From: an uncultured Bacteroides sp.
GTDB lineage: Bacteria; Bacillota; Clostridia; Lachnospirales; Lachnospiraceae
Length of the DNA stretch: 41,269 nt
NCBI GenBank assembly: GCA_945865495.1
Contig: CAMBEF010000002.1
Location: forward strand, 1 to 41,269
Direction of reading: 5' to 3'
Numbering within the stretch: the first letter of the stretch is position 1; the number at the start of each line of letters is the position of its first letter. The position numbers and the translations under genes are program-made. The notes below the pieces were generated by a model. That model was not told the DNA's origin. It worked only from the letters and a program-made list of their open reading frames with translations, and made no database searches. This document shows, piece after piece, positions 26,883 to 36,660 of this stretch.

Positions 26883-27572
26883 ATGAACAACATAATGACA
26901 TTTAAAAGGCGCGAAATAAAATACCTTCTGGATGACGATGTGTATAACAGTCTGAAGGAGCGTCTGAAGGCAAGGCTTGTTGAGGATGAGCATGGCAGGT
27001 CTACGATATGCAACATTTATTATGATACTCCCGATTTCAGGATTATAAGGAAATCTCTTGAAAAGCCTGTGTACAAGGAGAAACTCAGGCTGAGAAGCTA
27101 TGGGACGGCAGGAGCGGAGGATAAGGTTTTTGTTGAACTTAAAAAGAAGTACAACGGAATCGTATATAAGAGGCGTGAAACGCTGACGCTCGCACAATCT
27201 GATGAATATCTTGCAGGTCACACGAAGGCACCTTGCGATACACAGATTTTCCGCGAGATAGACTGGTTCAGGGATTACTATGAGAATCTGAAGCCGGCGA
27301 TGTACATTTCATATGAGCGCGAGGCATACTATTCGCTTGAAAATCCGGATCTGAGGATTACATTTGACCAGAATATTATGTACCGCTCATATAACTTAAG
27401 CCTTGCGGCAGGAGTTGAAGGTGAGAAAATACTTGAACCGGGGCAGCATCTTATGGAGCTTAAGGCCGGCGGAGCAATTCCGGTGTGGCTTACAAGAACG
27501 CTTGATGAGCTGGGGATATACCCTACATCATTTTCAAAGTACGGAAGAGCGTACTTAAGTCAGGTAGGTTGA
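26883..27572 (+). CDS. VTC-domain polyphosphate polymerase-like protein
   Basis: FKRREIKYLLDDDVY, YYDTPDFRIIRKSLEKPVYKEKLRLRSYG, VFVELKKKYNGIVYKRRETL, YEREAYYS, LRITFDQNI, HLMELKAGG, FSKYGRAY: conserved basic/acidic tunnel motifs of the VTC family. Confidence 0.87.
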   Translation: MNNIMTFKRREIKYLLDDDVYNSLKERLKARLVEDEHGRSTICNIYYDTPDFRIIRKSLEKPVYKEKLRLRSYGTAGAEDKVFVELKKKYNGIVYKRRETLTLAQSDEYLAGHTKAPCDTQIFREIDWFRDYYENLKPAMYISYEREAYYSLENPDLRITFDQNIMYRSYNLSLAAGVEGEKILEPGQHLMELKAGGAIPVWLTRTLDELGIYPTSFSKYGRAYLSQVG

Positions 27573-27573
27573 G

Positions 27574-27750
27574 ATGCGCAAAAGGTAGCGCAGAAATGGA
27601 GGATAGTGTGAAAAATACAGATTGATATCTGTTTTTCACACAGCTATTTGTGCCGCAGGCGCCACAAATAGCATTTATCGCAGAGCCAAATCTGACATTT
27701 GGCTCGCGATTCCTCCGGCACTTTGTGCCTGCGGAATGGAGATTAATATG
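27574..27750 (+). repeat. 177-nt structured intra-operonic leader element, copy 2
   Basis: Same length and hairpin order as 14118-14294; ends on the ATG of the DUF4956 gene; starts 1 nt after the VTC stop codon. Confidence 0.9.
27608..27625 (+). other. Candidate leader mini-ORF in element copy 2 (GTG AAA AAT ACA GAT TGA)
   Basis: GGAGG at 27598-27602; GGAG-to-GTG spacing is 6 nt, as in copy 1. Confidence 0.4.
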
Positions 27751-28434
27751 ACAACAATTTTTCAATCAATAGCAGATACAACAACAGGAACAGTTACGAT
27801 TCAGACATTTTTAATATGCATAATAGCAGCGGTAGCGCTTGGCGTGGTGATAGCCGCAGCGCACATGTACCGCAACACATACACAAAAAGCTTTGTGGGA
27901 ACGCTGGTGCTTATGCCTGCAATAGTGGCACTTGTGATTATGCTTGTAAATGGCAATCTCGGCGCAGGAGTTGCGGTTATGGGTGCATTTTCACTTGTTA
28001 GGTTCCGTTCGGTGCCGGGAACAGCGCGTGAGATTAACAGCATTTTCCTTGCAATGGCAGTAGGTCTTGCCTGCGGAATGGGCTACATCGGAGTAGCAGT
28101 GGTATTTGTGATTATTATGGAGCTTGTAAATGTTATTCTCACACTCAGCAGCTTTGGCGACAGACCTGAGCTTGAGAGAAGCTTAAGAATAACAATTCCG
28201 GAATCACTTGATTACACAGATGTATTTGAAGAGATATTTGATAAGTATGTTACAAAATGCGAGCTTGTAAATGTTAAGACTTCAAGCATGGGAAGTCTGT
28301 TCAAGCTTGAATACCGAATCAGGCTTAAGGATTCGGGAACAGAGAAGGATATGATTGATGAACTGAGATGCCGCAACGGTAATCTTGAGATTATGTGTAG
28401 CAGGGCGGCCAATCAGGCAAGGGAGGAATTATAA
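27748..28434 (+). CDS. DUF4956-family membrane protein
   Basis: TMs followed by GNLGAGVAVMGAFSLVRFRSVPGTAREINSIFLAMAVGLACGMGYIG, typical of DUF4956 proteins next to VTC genes. True start 27748; the track start at 27622 lies inside the repeat. Confidence 0.85.
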   Translation: MTTIFQSIADTTTGTVTIQTFLICIIAAVALGVVIAAAHMYRNTYTKSFVGTLVLMPAIVALVIMLVNGNLGAGVAVMGAFSLVRFRSVPGTAREINSIFLAMAVGLACGMGYIGVAVVFVIIMELVNVILTLSSFGDRPELERSLRITIPESLDYTDVFEEIFDKYVTKCELVNVKTSSMGSLFKLEYRIRLKDSGTEKDMIDELRCRNGNLEIMCSRAANQAREEL

Positions 28435-30314
28435 TGAGAAAGATATTTGTAAATAAAAATGCAGCCGCAGCGGTTGTCATGTCAGGTGCGCTTGTCATGA
28501 CAACACTTGCAGGCTGCGGACAGACAGGCACTACAGGAAGTGCCTCGGATACTTCTTCAAACGGCGCATACATTACAACGGCTGTATCGGAAAATCAGAA
28601 GAAGATAGAGCTTACAGATTCCAAGGTTGATATCAATTTTACCGACAGGGACAAAAGCGGCGAATATGATGAAAACAGCGCGGTAAAGATTACACTTAAC
28701 GGCAACAGTGCCGGTGTAAGCGGCAGCGGAGTAAGCGGCAGCGGAGTAAGCATAAGCGGAAGTACGGTAACAATTACGGCAGCGGGAACATATATTATAA
28801 GCGGCTCTCTTAGTGACGGACAGATTGTTGTTGCGGCATCAGATTCAGACAAGGTTCAGCTTGTACTTAATAATGCTGAGATTAATTGCAGTACAAGTGC
28901 CGCAATATATGTAAAGAGTGCGGATAAGGTATTTGTAACACTTCCGGCAGGCACAACAAGCAGCCTTGGAGGTGGCACTGAGTATATCCAGACAGATGAT
29001 AATACGGTTGACGGCGTAATATTCAGCAAGAGTGATCTCACGCTTAACGGAACAGGTACTCTTAAGATTGATGCCGATTACAAGCATGGAATAGTGACAA
29101 AAGATACACTGTGCATAACCGGAGGAACATATGTAATTGATGCTGTTAAGACATGTCTTGCAGGCAAGGACGGAATTAAGATACTAGATGGCAGCTTTAC
29201 TCTCACGGCAGGCAACAAGGGTCTTAACTCAGGCAACGATGACGATGCCAAGGAAGGCAATATATATATTGCCGGAGGAGCATTTACAATTAAGTCAGAG
29301 GATGATTCAATACATGCGGACGGAAGCTGCATAATCGCCGGAGGAACATACACAATAGACGCGGGAGATGACGGAATCCATGCGGATTACGATACTATAA
29401 TCACAGACGGCAACATAACAATCACGGACAGCTATGAGGGAATTGAAGGACGCAGGGTTACTGTAAGCGGAGGCACAATTAATCTTACGGCAAGTGATGA
29501 CGGAATAAATGCAGCCACAGGCGGAAGCTCAGATGAACAGCAGATGCCGGGCGGACAGAAGGGCGATTTTGGCGGATTTGGCAGACAGAAGGGGGCTGGC
29601 GGACAGTCACAGGATGGACAGCAGCCACAGGAAATGCAGGCACCGCAGGACGGACAGCAGCCACAGGAAATGCAGGCACCACAGGACGGACAGCAGCCAC
29701 AGGAAATGCAGATGCCGCAGGACGGACAACAGCCATCAGGAATGGACATGGGCAATAAGGGTCAGGCACCGGGAAGCCAGTCTGCATCCGATGATGATGT
29801 ATATATAAAGATTACAAGCGGAACAATAACGGTCAATGCAAGCGGTGACGGCATTGATTCAAACGGCAATCTCTATATTACAGGTGGAACAGTATATGTT
29901 GCAGGCCCGACAAGTAACGGTGACGGTGCGCTTGATTATGACGGAGAGGCCTCAATTACAGGCGGAACACTCATAGCGGCAGGCTCAAGCGGAATGGCTC
30001 AGGGCATGGGAAGCAATTCAACGCAGTGCTCAATACTTGTCAATCTTTCAGAGACAATAGCAGCAGGCTCAGTTATAAGTCTTAAGGATTCATCAGGAAA
30101 CGTGCTGATATCATGGACATCACCTAAGCAGTTCTCAAGCGTTGTGATAAGTACGGCAGAACTTGTTCAGGGCAGCACATATACACTTGTGACAGGAGAT
30201 ACACAGACAGAGGTAACACTCAGTTCGGTTGCAACAACAAGCGGCAATGCTGGATTTGGCGGCGGCTTTGGAGGTGCCGGCGGACGCGGCGGCAATGGAG
30301 GCGGCAGACGTTAA
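28434..30314 (+). CDS. Lipoprotein with beta-helix-like carbohydrate-binding domain (DUF4353-like)
   Basis: Lipobox LAGCG; repeated GGTYTIDAGDDGIHADYDTII / GGTINLTASDDGINA patterns; Gly-rich C-terminus. TAATG overlap with the DUF4956 stop. Confidence 0.8.
   Translation: MRKIFVNKNAAAAVVMSGALVMTTLAGCGQTGTTGSASDTSSNGAYITTAVSENQKKIELTDSKVDINFTDRDKSGEYDENSAVKITLNGNSAGVSGSGVSGSGVSISGSTVTITAAGTYIISGSLSDGQIVVAASDSDKVQLVLNNAEINCSTSAAIYVKSADKVFVTLPAGTTSSLGGGTEYIQTDDNTVDGVIFSKSDLTLNGTGTLKIDADYKHGIVTKDTLCITGGTYVIDAVKTCLAGKDGIKILDGSFTLTAGNKGLNSGNDDDAKEGNIYIAGGAFTIKSEDDSIHADGSCIIAGGTYTIDAGDDGIHADYDTIITDGNITITDSYEGIEGRRVTVSGGTINLTASDDGINAATGGSSDEQQMPGGQKGDFGGFGRQKGAGGQSQDGQQPQEMQAPQDGQQPQEMQAPQDGQQPQEMQMPQDGQQPSGMDMGNKGQAPGSQSASDDDVYIKITSGTITVNASGDGIDSNGNLYITGGTVYVAGPTSNGDGALDYDGEASITGGTLIAAGSSGMAQGMGSNSTQCSILVNLSETIAAGSVISLKDSSGNVLISWTSPKQFSSVVISTAELVQGSTYTLVTGDTQTEVTLSSVATTSGNAGFGGGFGGAGGRGGNGGGRR
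28716..28760 (+). repeat. 15-nt tandem repeat (VSGSG) x3
   Basis: gtaagcggcagcgga x2 then gtaagcataagcgga. Confidence 0.85.
29610..29735 (+). repeat. 36-nt in-frame tandem repeat (QDGQQPQEMQAP), three full copies plus one partial
   Basis: Units begin at 29610, 29646, 29682 and 29718 with very few differences. Confidence 0.92.
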
Positions 30315-30341
30315 TGCCGTCAGGCAGGAATATAGAAGCAG

Positions 30342-30374
30342 AAAGCTCTATCCTCAATGGATAGAGCTTTTTTT
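30342..30374. terminator. Bidirectional terminator between the lipoprotein and AraC genes
   Basis: AAAGCTCTATCC TCAAT GGATAGAGCTTT TTTT; overlaps the last codons of the minus-strand AraC gene. Confidence 0.8.
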
Positions 30375-31193
30375 GCGGTACTGTAGAGGAGACTCTCCTG
30401 TTATTCTCCGGAAACAGTCACTGAAGTAGCTGCTGCTGGAGAAGCCGGCTTCTGCTGCGATGTCAGATATCTTCATATTAGAGCCGGTCAGCAGTATGCG
30501 TGCATATGCAATCTTCTCATTCAGAAGAAAGACAGAGTATGGCGAGTGGAGGCAGTTGATAAATGCCTTTGAAAGATGTGACGGCGAGACGTTCACGGCT
30601 GCGGCGGTCTCTCCAAGGGAGGGGTTATCACGCAGATTGGCTTTGACATATTTTATTGCGTCAGCAAGCTCGCGGTGGCGTTCTTCAATATTCATCAGAT
30701 TAAACCCACCAACAGTATGCTCGCGCAGTACGGTTATGATAAGTTCGTTGAGCATTCCCTTAATGAGAAGCTCGGAATAATTATTATAATGCTTCCATTC
30801 GTCCTCAATCCTCATAAGTATTGAGTAAACCTTTTTTCCGGTCTCATTGCCAAGGCGGATAACATGCTCGGAGCATAATGCATCAAAGCTGCTTTGTCCA
30901 ATAGTGCTGATAAGCCCGTCAATCATACTGTCATTAAACTTCAGCAGTATGCGCTCATATGAAGAATCTGACACATAGGTAGTGCGGCGGTATAGATGCT
31001 TAGGTATAAATACAATATCACCTGCCTGCGTTATCGTTGTAAATGTTGGTGTATATATAAGTCTTTCGCCGCTTATCATATACGAAATCCCATAAAAATC
31101 AGTGTATTCCTCAGCGGATGACATCTCATAAAAAGGTTCGCGGATCTGCCTGTCATAATTGAAATTATATCCGGGCTTTAGCGGAAGTGGCAT
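30354..31193 (-). CDS. AraC-family transcriptional regulator
   Basis: N-terminal cupin-like region; C-terminal LGETAAAVNVSPSHLSKAFINCLH...ISDIAAEAGFSSSSYFSDCFRRITGESPLQYRK. Confidence 0.92.
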   Translation of the reverse strand: MPLPLKPGYNFNYDRQIREPFYEMSSAEEYTDFYGISYMISGERLIYTPTFTTITQAGDIVFIPKHLYRRTTYVSDSSYERILLKFNDSMIDGLISTIGQSSFDALCSEHVIRLGNETGKKVYSILMRIEDEWKHYNNYSELLIKGMLNELIITVLREHTVGGFNLMNIEERHRELADAIKYVKANLRDNPSLGETAAAVNVSPSHLSKAFINCLHSPYSVFLLNEKIAYARILLTGSNMKISDIAAEAGFSSSSYFSDCFRRITGESPLQYRKKSSIH

Positions 31194-31384
31194 AGCGTAC
31201 TCCTTCCTGAATGATATGTTATGGAAATGTGCTGCAAAACTGAAAAATCAGCTATAAATAATTATATCACACCCACTGCCTGAAATCTAAAAAAATGCAA
31301 TAAAGCAGACTGAACTATGAAGAAAAAATGCAGACCGTTGTGTTATAATAAAACAAAATATTGTGCGAAAGGAAATACACACCT

Positions 31385-32332
31385 ATGGGGAACAACGGAA
31401 GATACATGGCAGGAAAGATTCTGGAGGAAGTAGGCAAGGCTGTGTGCGGCAAGGAAGACAGTCTTGAACTGATAATGAATGCGATAATTGCGGGAGGACA
31501 TGTTCTCATTGAAGATATTCCCGGTGTCGGTAAGACAACGGTTGCGGTAGCATTTGCAAAGGCAATGCGGCTTGACTATAACAGAGTGCAGTTCACACCT
31601 GATATACTGCCTTCGGATATTATGGGATTTTCAATGTATGACAGGGAACATTCACAGTTTGTATATCAGCCCGGAGCAGCAATGTGCAACGTATTTCTTG
31701 CGGATGAGATTAACAGAACATCATCAAGGACACAGGCGGCGCTTCTTGAGGTAATGGAAGAGGGAACGGTAACTGTTGACGGCAATACGAGAGAAGTTCC
31801 GAAGCCGTTTTTTGTAATGGCAACAGAGAACCCGGTAGGCTCGGCGGGAACACAGATACTTCCCGAATCACAGCTTGACAGATTCATGGTATGCATGTCG
31901 ATGGGATATCCCGATGCAGCCAGTGAGATAAATATACTCAAGGGCAATACAGGACGTAATGCGATAGATATGGTTGAGGCTGTTGCCAACGGTGATGATA
32001 TAGAGCTTATGCAGAGGGAGGCATCGCAGATATTTGTTAAGGATGCACTTTATCAGTATATGGTGAGACTTTGCAGTGCTACAAGAAAGCATCCAAAGAT
32101 AGAGCTTGGAGTAAGTCCGCGAGGAAGCATAGCATTATGCAAAATGGCAAAGGCAAGGGCATACATGAGAGGCAGGGAATATCTGATACCTGAGGATGTA
32201 AAGAGTGTTGCAGTTCCTGTGCTGTCACACAGAATAATTATGACAGGTAATGCAAGAATGGAAGGCCTTACTTCAGAGAAGCTGGTGAAGAGTCTGCTTG
32301 TGTCTGTGCCGGCACCTTCAATCAACAAATAA
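31385..32332 (+). CDS. MoxR-family AAA+ ATPase
   Basis: GGHVLIEDIPGVGKTTVAVAFAKAM, FTPDILPSDIMGFSMYD, VFLADEINRTSSRTQAALLEVMEE, MATENPVGSAGTQILPESQLDRFM. Confidence 0.94.
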   Translation: MGNNGRYMAGKILEEVGKAVCGKEDSLELIMNAIIAGGHVLIEDIPGVGKTTVAVAFAKAMRLDYNRVQFTPDILPSDIMGFSMYDREHSQFVYQPGAAMCNVFLADEINRTSSRTQAALLEVMEEGTVTVDGNTREVPKPFFVMATENPVGSAGTQILPESQLDRFMVCMSMGYPDAASEINILKGNTGRNAIDMVEAVANGDDIELMQREASQIFVKDALYQYMVRLCSATRKHPKIELGVSPRGSIALCKMAKARAYMRGREYLIPEDVKSVAVPVLSHRIIMTGNARMEGLTSEKLVKSLLVSVPAPSINK

Positions 32333-32351
32333 GATAATAACGGAGGTTAGC

Positions 32352-33545
32352 ATGACCAAGAGATTAGCAGCTTACATAATTCTCCTTGCGTCTGTTGTAT
32401 ACATGTCACTTCTGTATGAAGGCGAGGCAATGACATTTCTGATTGCATTCGGAATATTGCTGCCGGTAATAATGGCTGTGATTGTCATAATACAGAAGAA
32501 AGACATAGAAATTGAATATCTCTCAGGACGTAACATAGTCGGCAAATCAGATATCGTTGAGATTGAAGCTCTGGTAAAATACAAAATAATGCCGCTACAG
32601 CTTCTTCTTCCGGTACACAGAATAAGCGTAGGCGGAAAGTGCATATGTACGGACAAATCTGAGAAAAAGCTGTCGGTGTCATTTGAAAAGCAGGAGAACG
32701 AACAGTATGCAGAGACGTATAAAAATGAGCGACAGATATTGAGCCTTACGGATGTGACAGCGCATTACGGAGTGGTAAAGATAGAGCTCAACAGGGTAAA
32801 GATGTATGATTATATGTCACTTTTTGCAATAGGTCTTCCGTTCAGATATTCCGGCGAGGTGTTCGTATTTCCACAGGACAGACCATTAACCATAGATATA
32901 CGGAGTCTTAAATCAAATAACGGCGTAAGAATAGATAACATTTGTATAGAGAGCAAGGGACGTTCACAGGAGAGCATTAATGACCCGCGTGAATATCGCC
33001 CGGGAGATCCGATGAAGAGGATTCACTGGAAGGTAAGCGCCCGGATTGACAAGCTTATGGTGAAGGAATATGCGGGACTTATGTCCTCTAATATACTTCT
33101 GCTGATTGACGGAATGCCGAAAGCTCCGCGTGCGGAATATATCAAAAACGGCATGGCGAGCAGGAGTATGTTGGGAAAAATCATAACCAATAAAAGAAAA
33201 GCTGCCAATACAACAGGCAGTGAAGAGTTTAACAGCAAAAAAGATAAATGGATTGAGAATGTATTTCTTATCAGCAGCGCACTTGACACGCAGTTTGGTG
33301 TATATCATATCGGCTGGATGCAGGACGGCGTCTTTTCGGATTATAAGATAGAGAGCCGGCGCGATTATTCGGATGCTATGCAGACATTTATACGTGCGCA
33401 GCAGGACAGAAAGATAGGCAGGCTTGATAAGAAAGACGGAAGTGCTATGCGCGCAAATATATATGGCAGATATACAACGGTGCTGGAATTCACGCCGGAC
33501 GGAGTTGTCCGTGTAGAGGGTGAAGAGCTTACAGGCCTTGCATAA
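32352..33545 (+). CDS. DUF58 domain-containing protein
   Basis: Two N-terminal TMs; DPREYRPGDPMKRIHWKVSARIDKLMVKEY signature; CGGAGG RBS. Confidence 0.92.
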   Translation: MTKRLAAYIILLASVVYMSLLYEGEAMTFLIAFGILLPVIMAVIVIIQKKDIEIEYLSGRNIVGKSDIVEIEALVKYKIMPLQLLLPVHRISVGGKCICTDKSEKKLSVSFEKQENEQYAETYKNERQILSLTDVTAHYGVVKIELNRVKMYDYMSLFAIGLPFRYSGEVFVFPQDRPLTIDIRSLKSNNGVRIDNICIESKGRSQESINDPREYRPGDPMKRIHWKVSARIDKLMVKEYAGLMSSNILLLIDGMPKAPRAEYIKNGMASRSMLGKIITNKRKAANTTGSEEFNSKKDKWIENVFLISSALDTQFGVYHIGWMQDGVFSDYKIESRRDYSDAMQTFIRAQQDRKIGRLDKKDGSAMRANIYGRYTTVLEFTPDGVVRVEGEELTGLA

Positions 33546-33566
33546 TATCAGCGGAATGGGGATTCA

Positions 33567-35996
33567 ATGAAGAAAAACGGAAGCCTTGGAAGGTATGCAC
33601 ATTGGGGAAGCTGGCTTGTCCTTACGGCATGTGCGTGCGCAGTGTCAGTCGGACTTGAGCGGTTTGTGGTGTTTCTGACAAAAGCATATTGCAGTAAGAT
33701 AATAATGGATTGCGCAAGCATAATAACGGTTGTCATACTTGCGTTTATATTTAATCTGATGAGAGCATTTATTGTAAGCAGGGAAAAAAGTGTCCGCAGA
33801 TACACAATGCCGGTAATTGCACTTCTGTTTGTATTGTGGGTATTGGCGGTATGGTATCTGTTCCGGGCTGATTGCAGTAATTTTCTGGATGCATCTGTTC
33901 AGGAAATTGTTCCTGTAATAAACAGTTATTATCATGTGCATATACTATATAAGACCGTAAGCGGAATAGGCTATATGAGTCAGACAATAGGTGCGCTTGT
34001 ACTGCTTGCACCGATTTATGCGGTAATTACATGGGAGATAATAATGAAGCTTAAGTCAGCAGTTTCATTGGCGGTATTTGGAATATTGTTTGCTGCGTCA
34101 CTTATGCTCGGACTTGTTCCGGATATTCTTCCGGTTGCCTGTATGCTTGTCGGCGCGATTGCCGTAATACCTGCATCACAGGGAAGAACGAAGGGGGCAT
34201 ATGAGGCTGCAATACTTGGCGGTATAGCTGTTGTTGCTGCTGTTATTGCACATTCGGCAGGTACTCCTATGGTAAATGAGGCCATGAAGACAACGGAGGA
34301 TACCAAGGTGAAGGTTGCTTCATTCTGGAATGACGGAGGCGGCAGCAGATGGAGCATTGACAATCTTTTTCCGTCACTTGCGTCAGGAGGTGTCAACGGA
34401 GGACAGCTTGGAAAGATTGCCGGCTTTACATACACGGATAAGACCTATCTTGAGATTAAGGTAAATATAAAGCCGGAGGGTCCGGTATATATGAGAGCAT
34501 TTATCGGCGGTGATTATACAGGGGACAGTTGGACAACTGCTGATGAAAGCCGTGAGCATGATGCAGACAGGATTGCGCATGCTGCATATGAGCAGATTTA
34601 CAGATACAGACGTGATTCTATAGGTGAAAGCAATATGGAGGTAAGCCGTGTAAGGGCATCAGACCAATATGTGTACAGACCATATGCGGTTGCGGAGGAT
34701 ACATATCCTGCGGCATCACAAACGCAGTATTCGTATACATTTTATCAGAACAGATGGCCTCTGGGAGTGTATTATACTGGAGCGCTGAATGATACTTCGA
34801 TGTCACAGCAGGAGAAAAGCTATCGCAATTATGTGTACAATACATTTACAAATGTGCCTTCAATAGGGCTGGATACGCTTAAGGATGAATGCCGCCGTGC
34901 CAATACGGGAAGCTTTGAACTGGCATATAAGTTCATTGTGACAAGGCTTCAGCAATGTACATACAATATGGATGTTGGCGTAACACCGGAAGATGCGGAC
35001 TTCATTAATTATTTTCTTTATGACAGACATGAGGGTTACTGTACACATTTTGCATCTGCGGCAGCAATAATGTTCAGAATGGCAGGCTATCCTGCACGCT
35101 ATGTGACAGGATATGTTGTTGACAGGGATGCATTTAACGAAACAGGATATAATGAATATACTGCGGAAGTGAAAGACCGTAAGGCTCATGCGTGGACGGA
35201 GGTCTATCTTGACGGAACCGGCTGGGTTGTTGTTGATGCGACACCGGGATATGTGAATAACAATTATGCAACGGTATACAGTATAACATCATCAAAGGCG
35301 GTGGCTTCCAATGTGTCAGCGGGAAACACTGAGCAGCAGACAGCCTCAGGTAATGGCGGTACAGACGGTGCCGGAAGAACAGGAGCGGATGGGACGGATT
35401 CATCTGACGGTGCAGATTCCGGTGACGCAAGTACAACGGATGGCAATGGAACAAATAACGGCGGCAATGGGGCATCCGGCATCAATACAGACGGCGGGCA
35501 GAGCATTGGCGGACTTGTAATTCCTGCTCCGGTAATGAAGGTGATAAAAGCGGTATTGCTGCTTCTGGCGGTCTGCATTGCAATATTTGTGGCTGTGGCA
35601 GCAATAATGGCACTGATATATGCAGTGATGCGCACTATTGTCACACGAGGGCTCAGGCTTCCTGCACGCGGAGATTATAACAGCATAGTTGAGAAAAAAT
35701 TTCATTGGCTGTATAATATTGCTTTAAGCGCAGGATTACCGGATAATATTAATTCAGCAGGTGCAAGGTTCATCAATATGTTCACGGAGCATTTTGAGAA
35801 TATTGACAGGTCAGCATATAAAGCGGTAATTGATATAGTAAGGCGTGCCAATTATTCGGATGATAAGATATCCAGGGCAGAAGCCGATAAGGTGCTGCAA
35901 TGCTGCAAAAAGATGCTTATACATGAGGAACGCAGGCTGTCGCCTGTTCAACGCTGGAAATTATATTTTAATATATTATCAGGGCGCGGCAGATAG
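33567..35996 (+). CDS. Transglutaminase-like membrane protein (TgpA/DUF3488-type architecture)
   Basis: N-terminal TMs; GYCTHFASAAAIMFRMAGYPARYVTGYVV ... KAHAWTEVYLDGTGWVVVDATPG (Cys-His-Asp); G/D/T-rich linker; C-terminal TM. Confidence 0.92.
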   Translation: MKKNGSLGRYAHWGSWLVLTACACAVSVGLERFVVFLTKAYCSKIIMDCASIITVVILAFIFNLMRAFIVSREKSVRRYTMPVIALLFVLWVLAVWYLFRADCSNFLDASVQEIVPVINSYYHVHILYKTVSGIGYMSQTIGALVLLAPIYAVITWEIIMKLKSAVSLAVFGILFAASLMLGLVPDILPVACMLVGAIAVIPASQGRTKGAYEAAILGGIAVVAAVIAHSAGTPMVNEAMKTTEDTKVKVASFWNDGGGSRWSIDNLFPSLASGGVNGGQLGKIAGFTYTDKTYLEIKVNIKPEGPVYMRAFIGGDYTGDSWTTADESREHDADRIAHAAYEQIYRYRRDSIGESNMEVSRVRASDQYVYRPYAVAEDTYPAASQTQYSYTFYQNRWPLGVYYTGALNDTSMSQQEKSYRNYVYNTFTNVPSIGLDTLKDECRRANTGSFELAYKFIVTRLQQCTYNMDVGVTPEDADFINYFLYDRHEGYCTHFASAAAIMFRMAGYPARYVTGYVVDRDAFNETGYNEYTAEVKDRKAHAWTEVYLDGTGWVVVDATPGYVNNNYATVYSITSSKAVASNVSAGNTEQQTASGNGGTDGAGRTGADGTDSSDGADSGDASTTDGNGTNNGGNGASGINTDGGQSIGGLVIPAPVMKVIKAVLLLLAVCIAIFVAVAAIMALIYAVMRTIVTRGLRLPARGDYNSIVEKKFHWLYNIALSAGLPDNINSAGARFINMFTEHFENIDRSAYKAVIDIVRRANYSDDKISRAEADKVLQCCKKMLIHEERRLSPVQRWKLYFNILSGRGR

Positions 35997-36035
35997 ATAA
36001 AAATTGCAAAATTATGGAATCAATGGAGGTTAATT

Positions 36036-36656
36036 ATGAAGGTTATTCTTGTAAATGGAAGTCCACACGAGAAGGGCTGTACATATACGGCACTTACTGA
36101 GGTGGAAAAGACTCTTAACAAAGAAGGCATAGAGACAGAGATGCTGTGGCTTGGCAATGAGCCGGTCGCAGGCTGTATCGGATGCGGAGCGTGCCTTAAG
36201 AGCGGCAGATGCTTCCGTAATGATGTGGTTAATACATTTATAGAGAAAATGTCGCAGGCAGACGGATTTGTATTCGGAAGCCCGGTTCACTTTGCATCAG
36301 CCTCAGGTGAGCTTACAAGCTTTATGGACAGAGCATTCTACGGAAGAGGCAGCCTTGTTGCGGGCAAGCCGGCAGCAGCAGTTGTAAGCTGCAGACGTGG
36401 TGGCGCAACGGCAGCATTTGACCAGATTAACAAATATTTCTCTATTTCAAATATGCCTATCGTTACTTCACAGTATTGGAATCAGGTTCACGGCAACACG
36501 CCGGAGCAGGTTGTTCAGGATGAGGAGGGTATGCAGACGATGCGTACACTCGGAATGAATATGGCATGGCTCCTGAAGTGCATTGAGGCAGGTAAGAAGG
36601 CCGGAATTGACAGACCGGAGTATGAGAAGAAGATTGCGACTAATTATATAAGGTGA
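36036..36656 (+). CDS. Flavodoxin-family / NADPH-dependent FMN reductase-like protein
   Basis: MKVILVNGSPHEKGCTYTAL, CIGCGACLKSGRC, ADGFVFGSPVHFASASGELTSFMDRAF. Confidence 0.9.
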   Translation: MKVILVNGSPHEKGCTYTALTEVEKTLNKEGIETEMLWLGNEPVAGCIGCGACLKSGRCFRNDVVNTFIEKMSQADGFVFGSPVHFASASGELTSFMDRAFYGRGSLVAGKPAAAVVSCRRGGATAAFDQINKYFSISNMPIVTSQYWNQVHGNTPEQVVQDEEGMQTMRTLGMNMAWLLKCIEAGKKAGIDRPEYEKKIATNYIR

Positions 36657-36660
36657 TGGG

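Noticed and set aside
27622-27747. N-terminal extension of the DUF4956 protein proposed by the ORF track
   Set aside because: The extension is translated repeat sequence; a proper SD and ATG exist at 27748, matching the ABC-subunit junction.
29610-29735. Possible CRISPR-like array
   Set aside because: Units are contiguous, in-frame coding repeats without spacers. No CRISPR array or cas gene was seen anywhere in the window.
31385-35996. MoxR-DUF58-transglutaminase cluster as a novel system
   Set aside because: A common, previously described gene arrangement; nothing in the sequence sets this copy apart except a G/D/T-rich linker.
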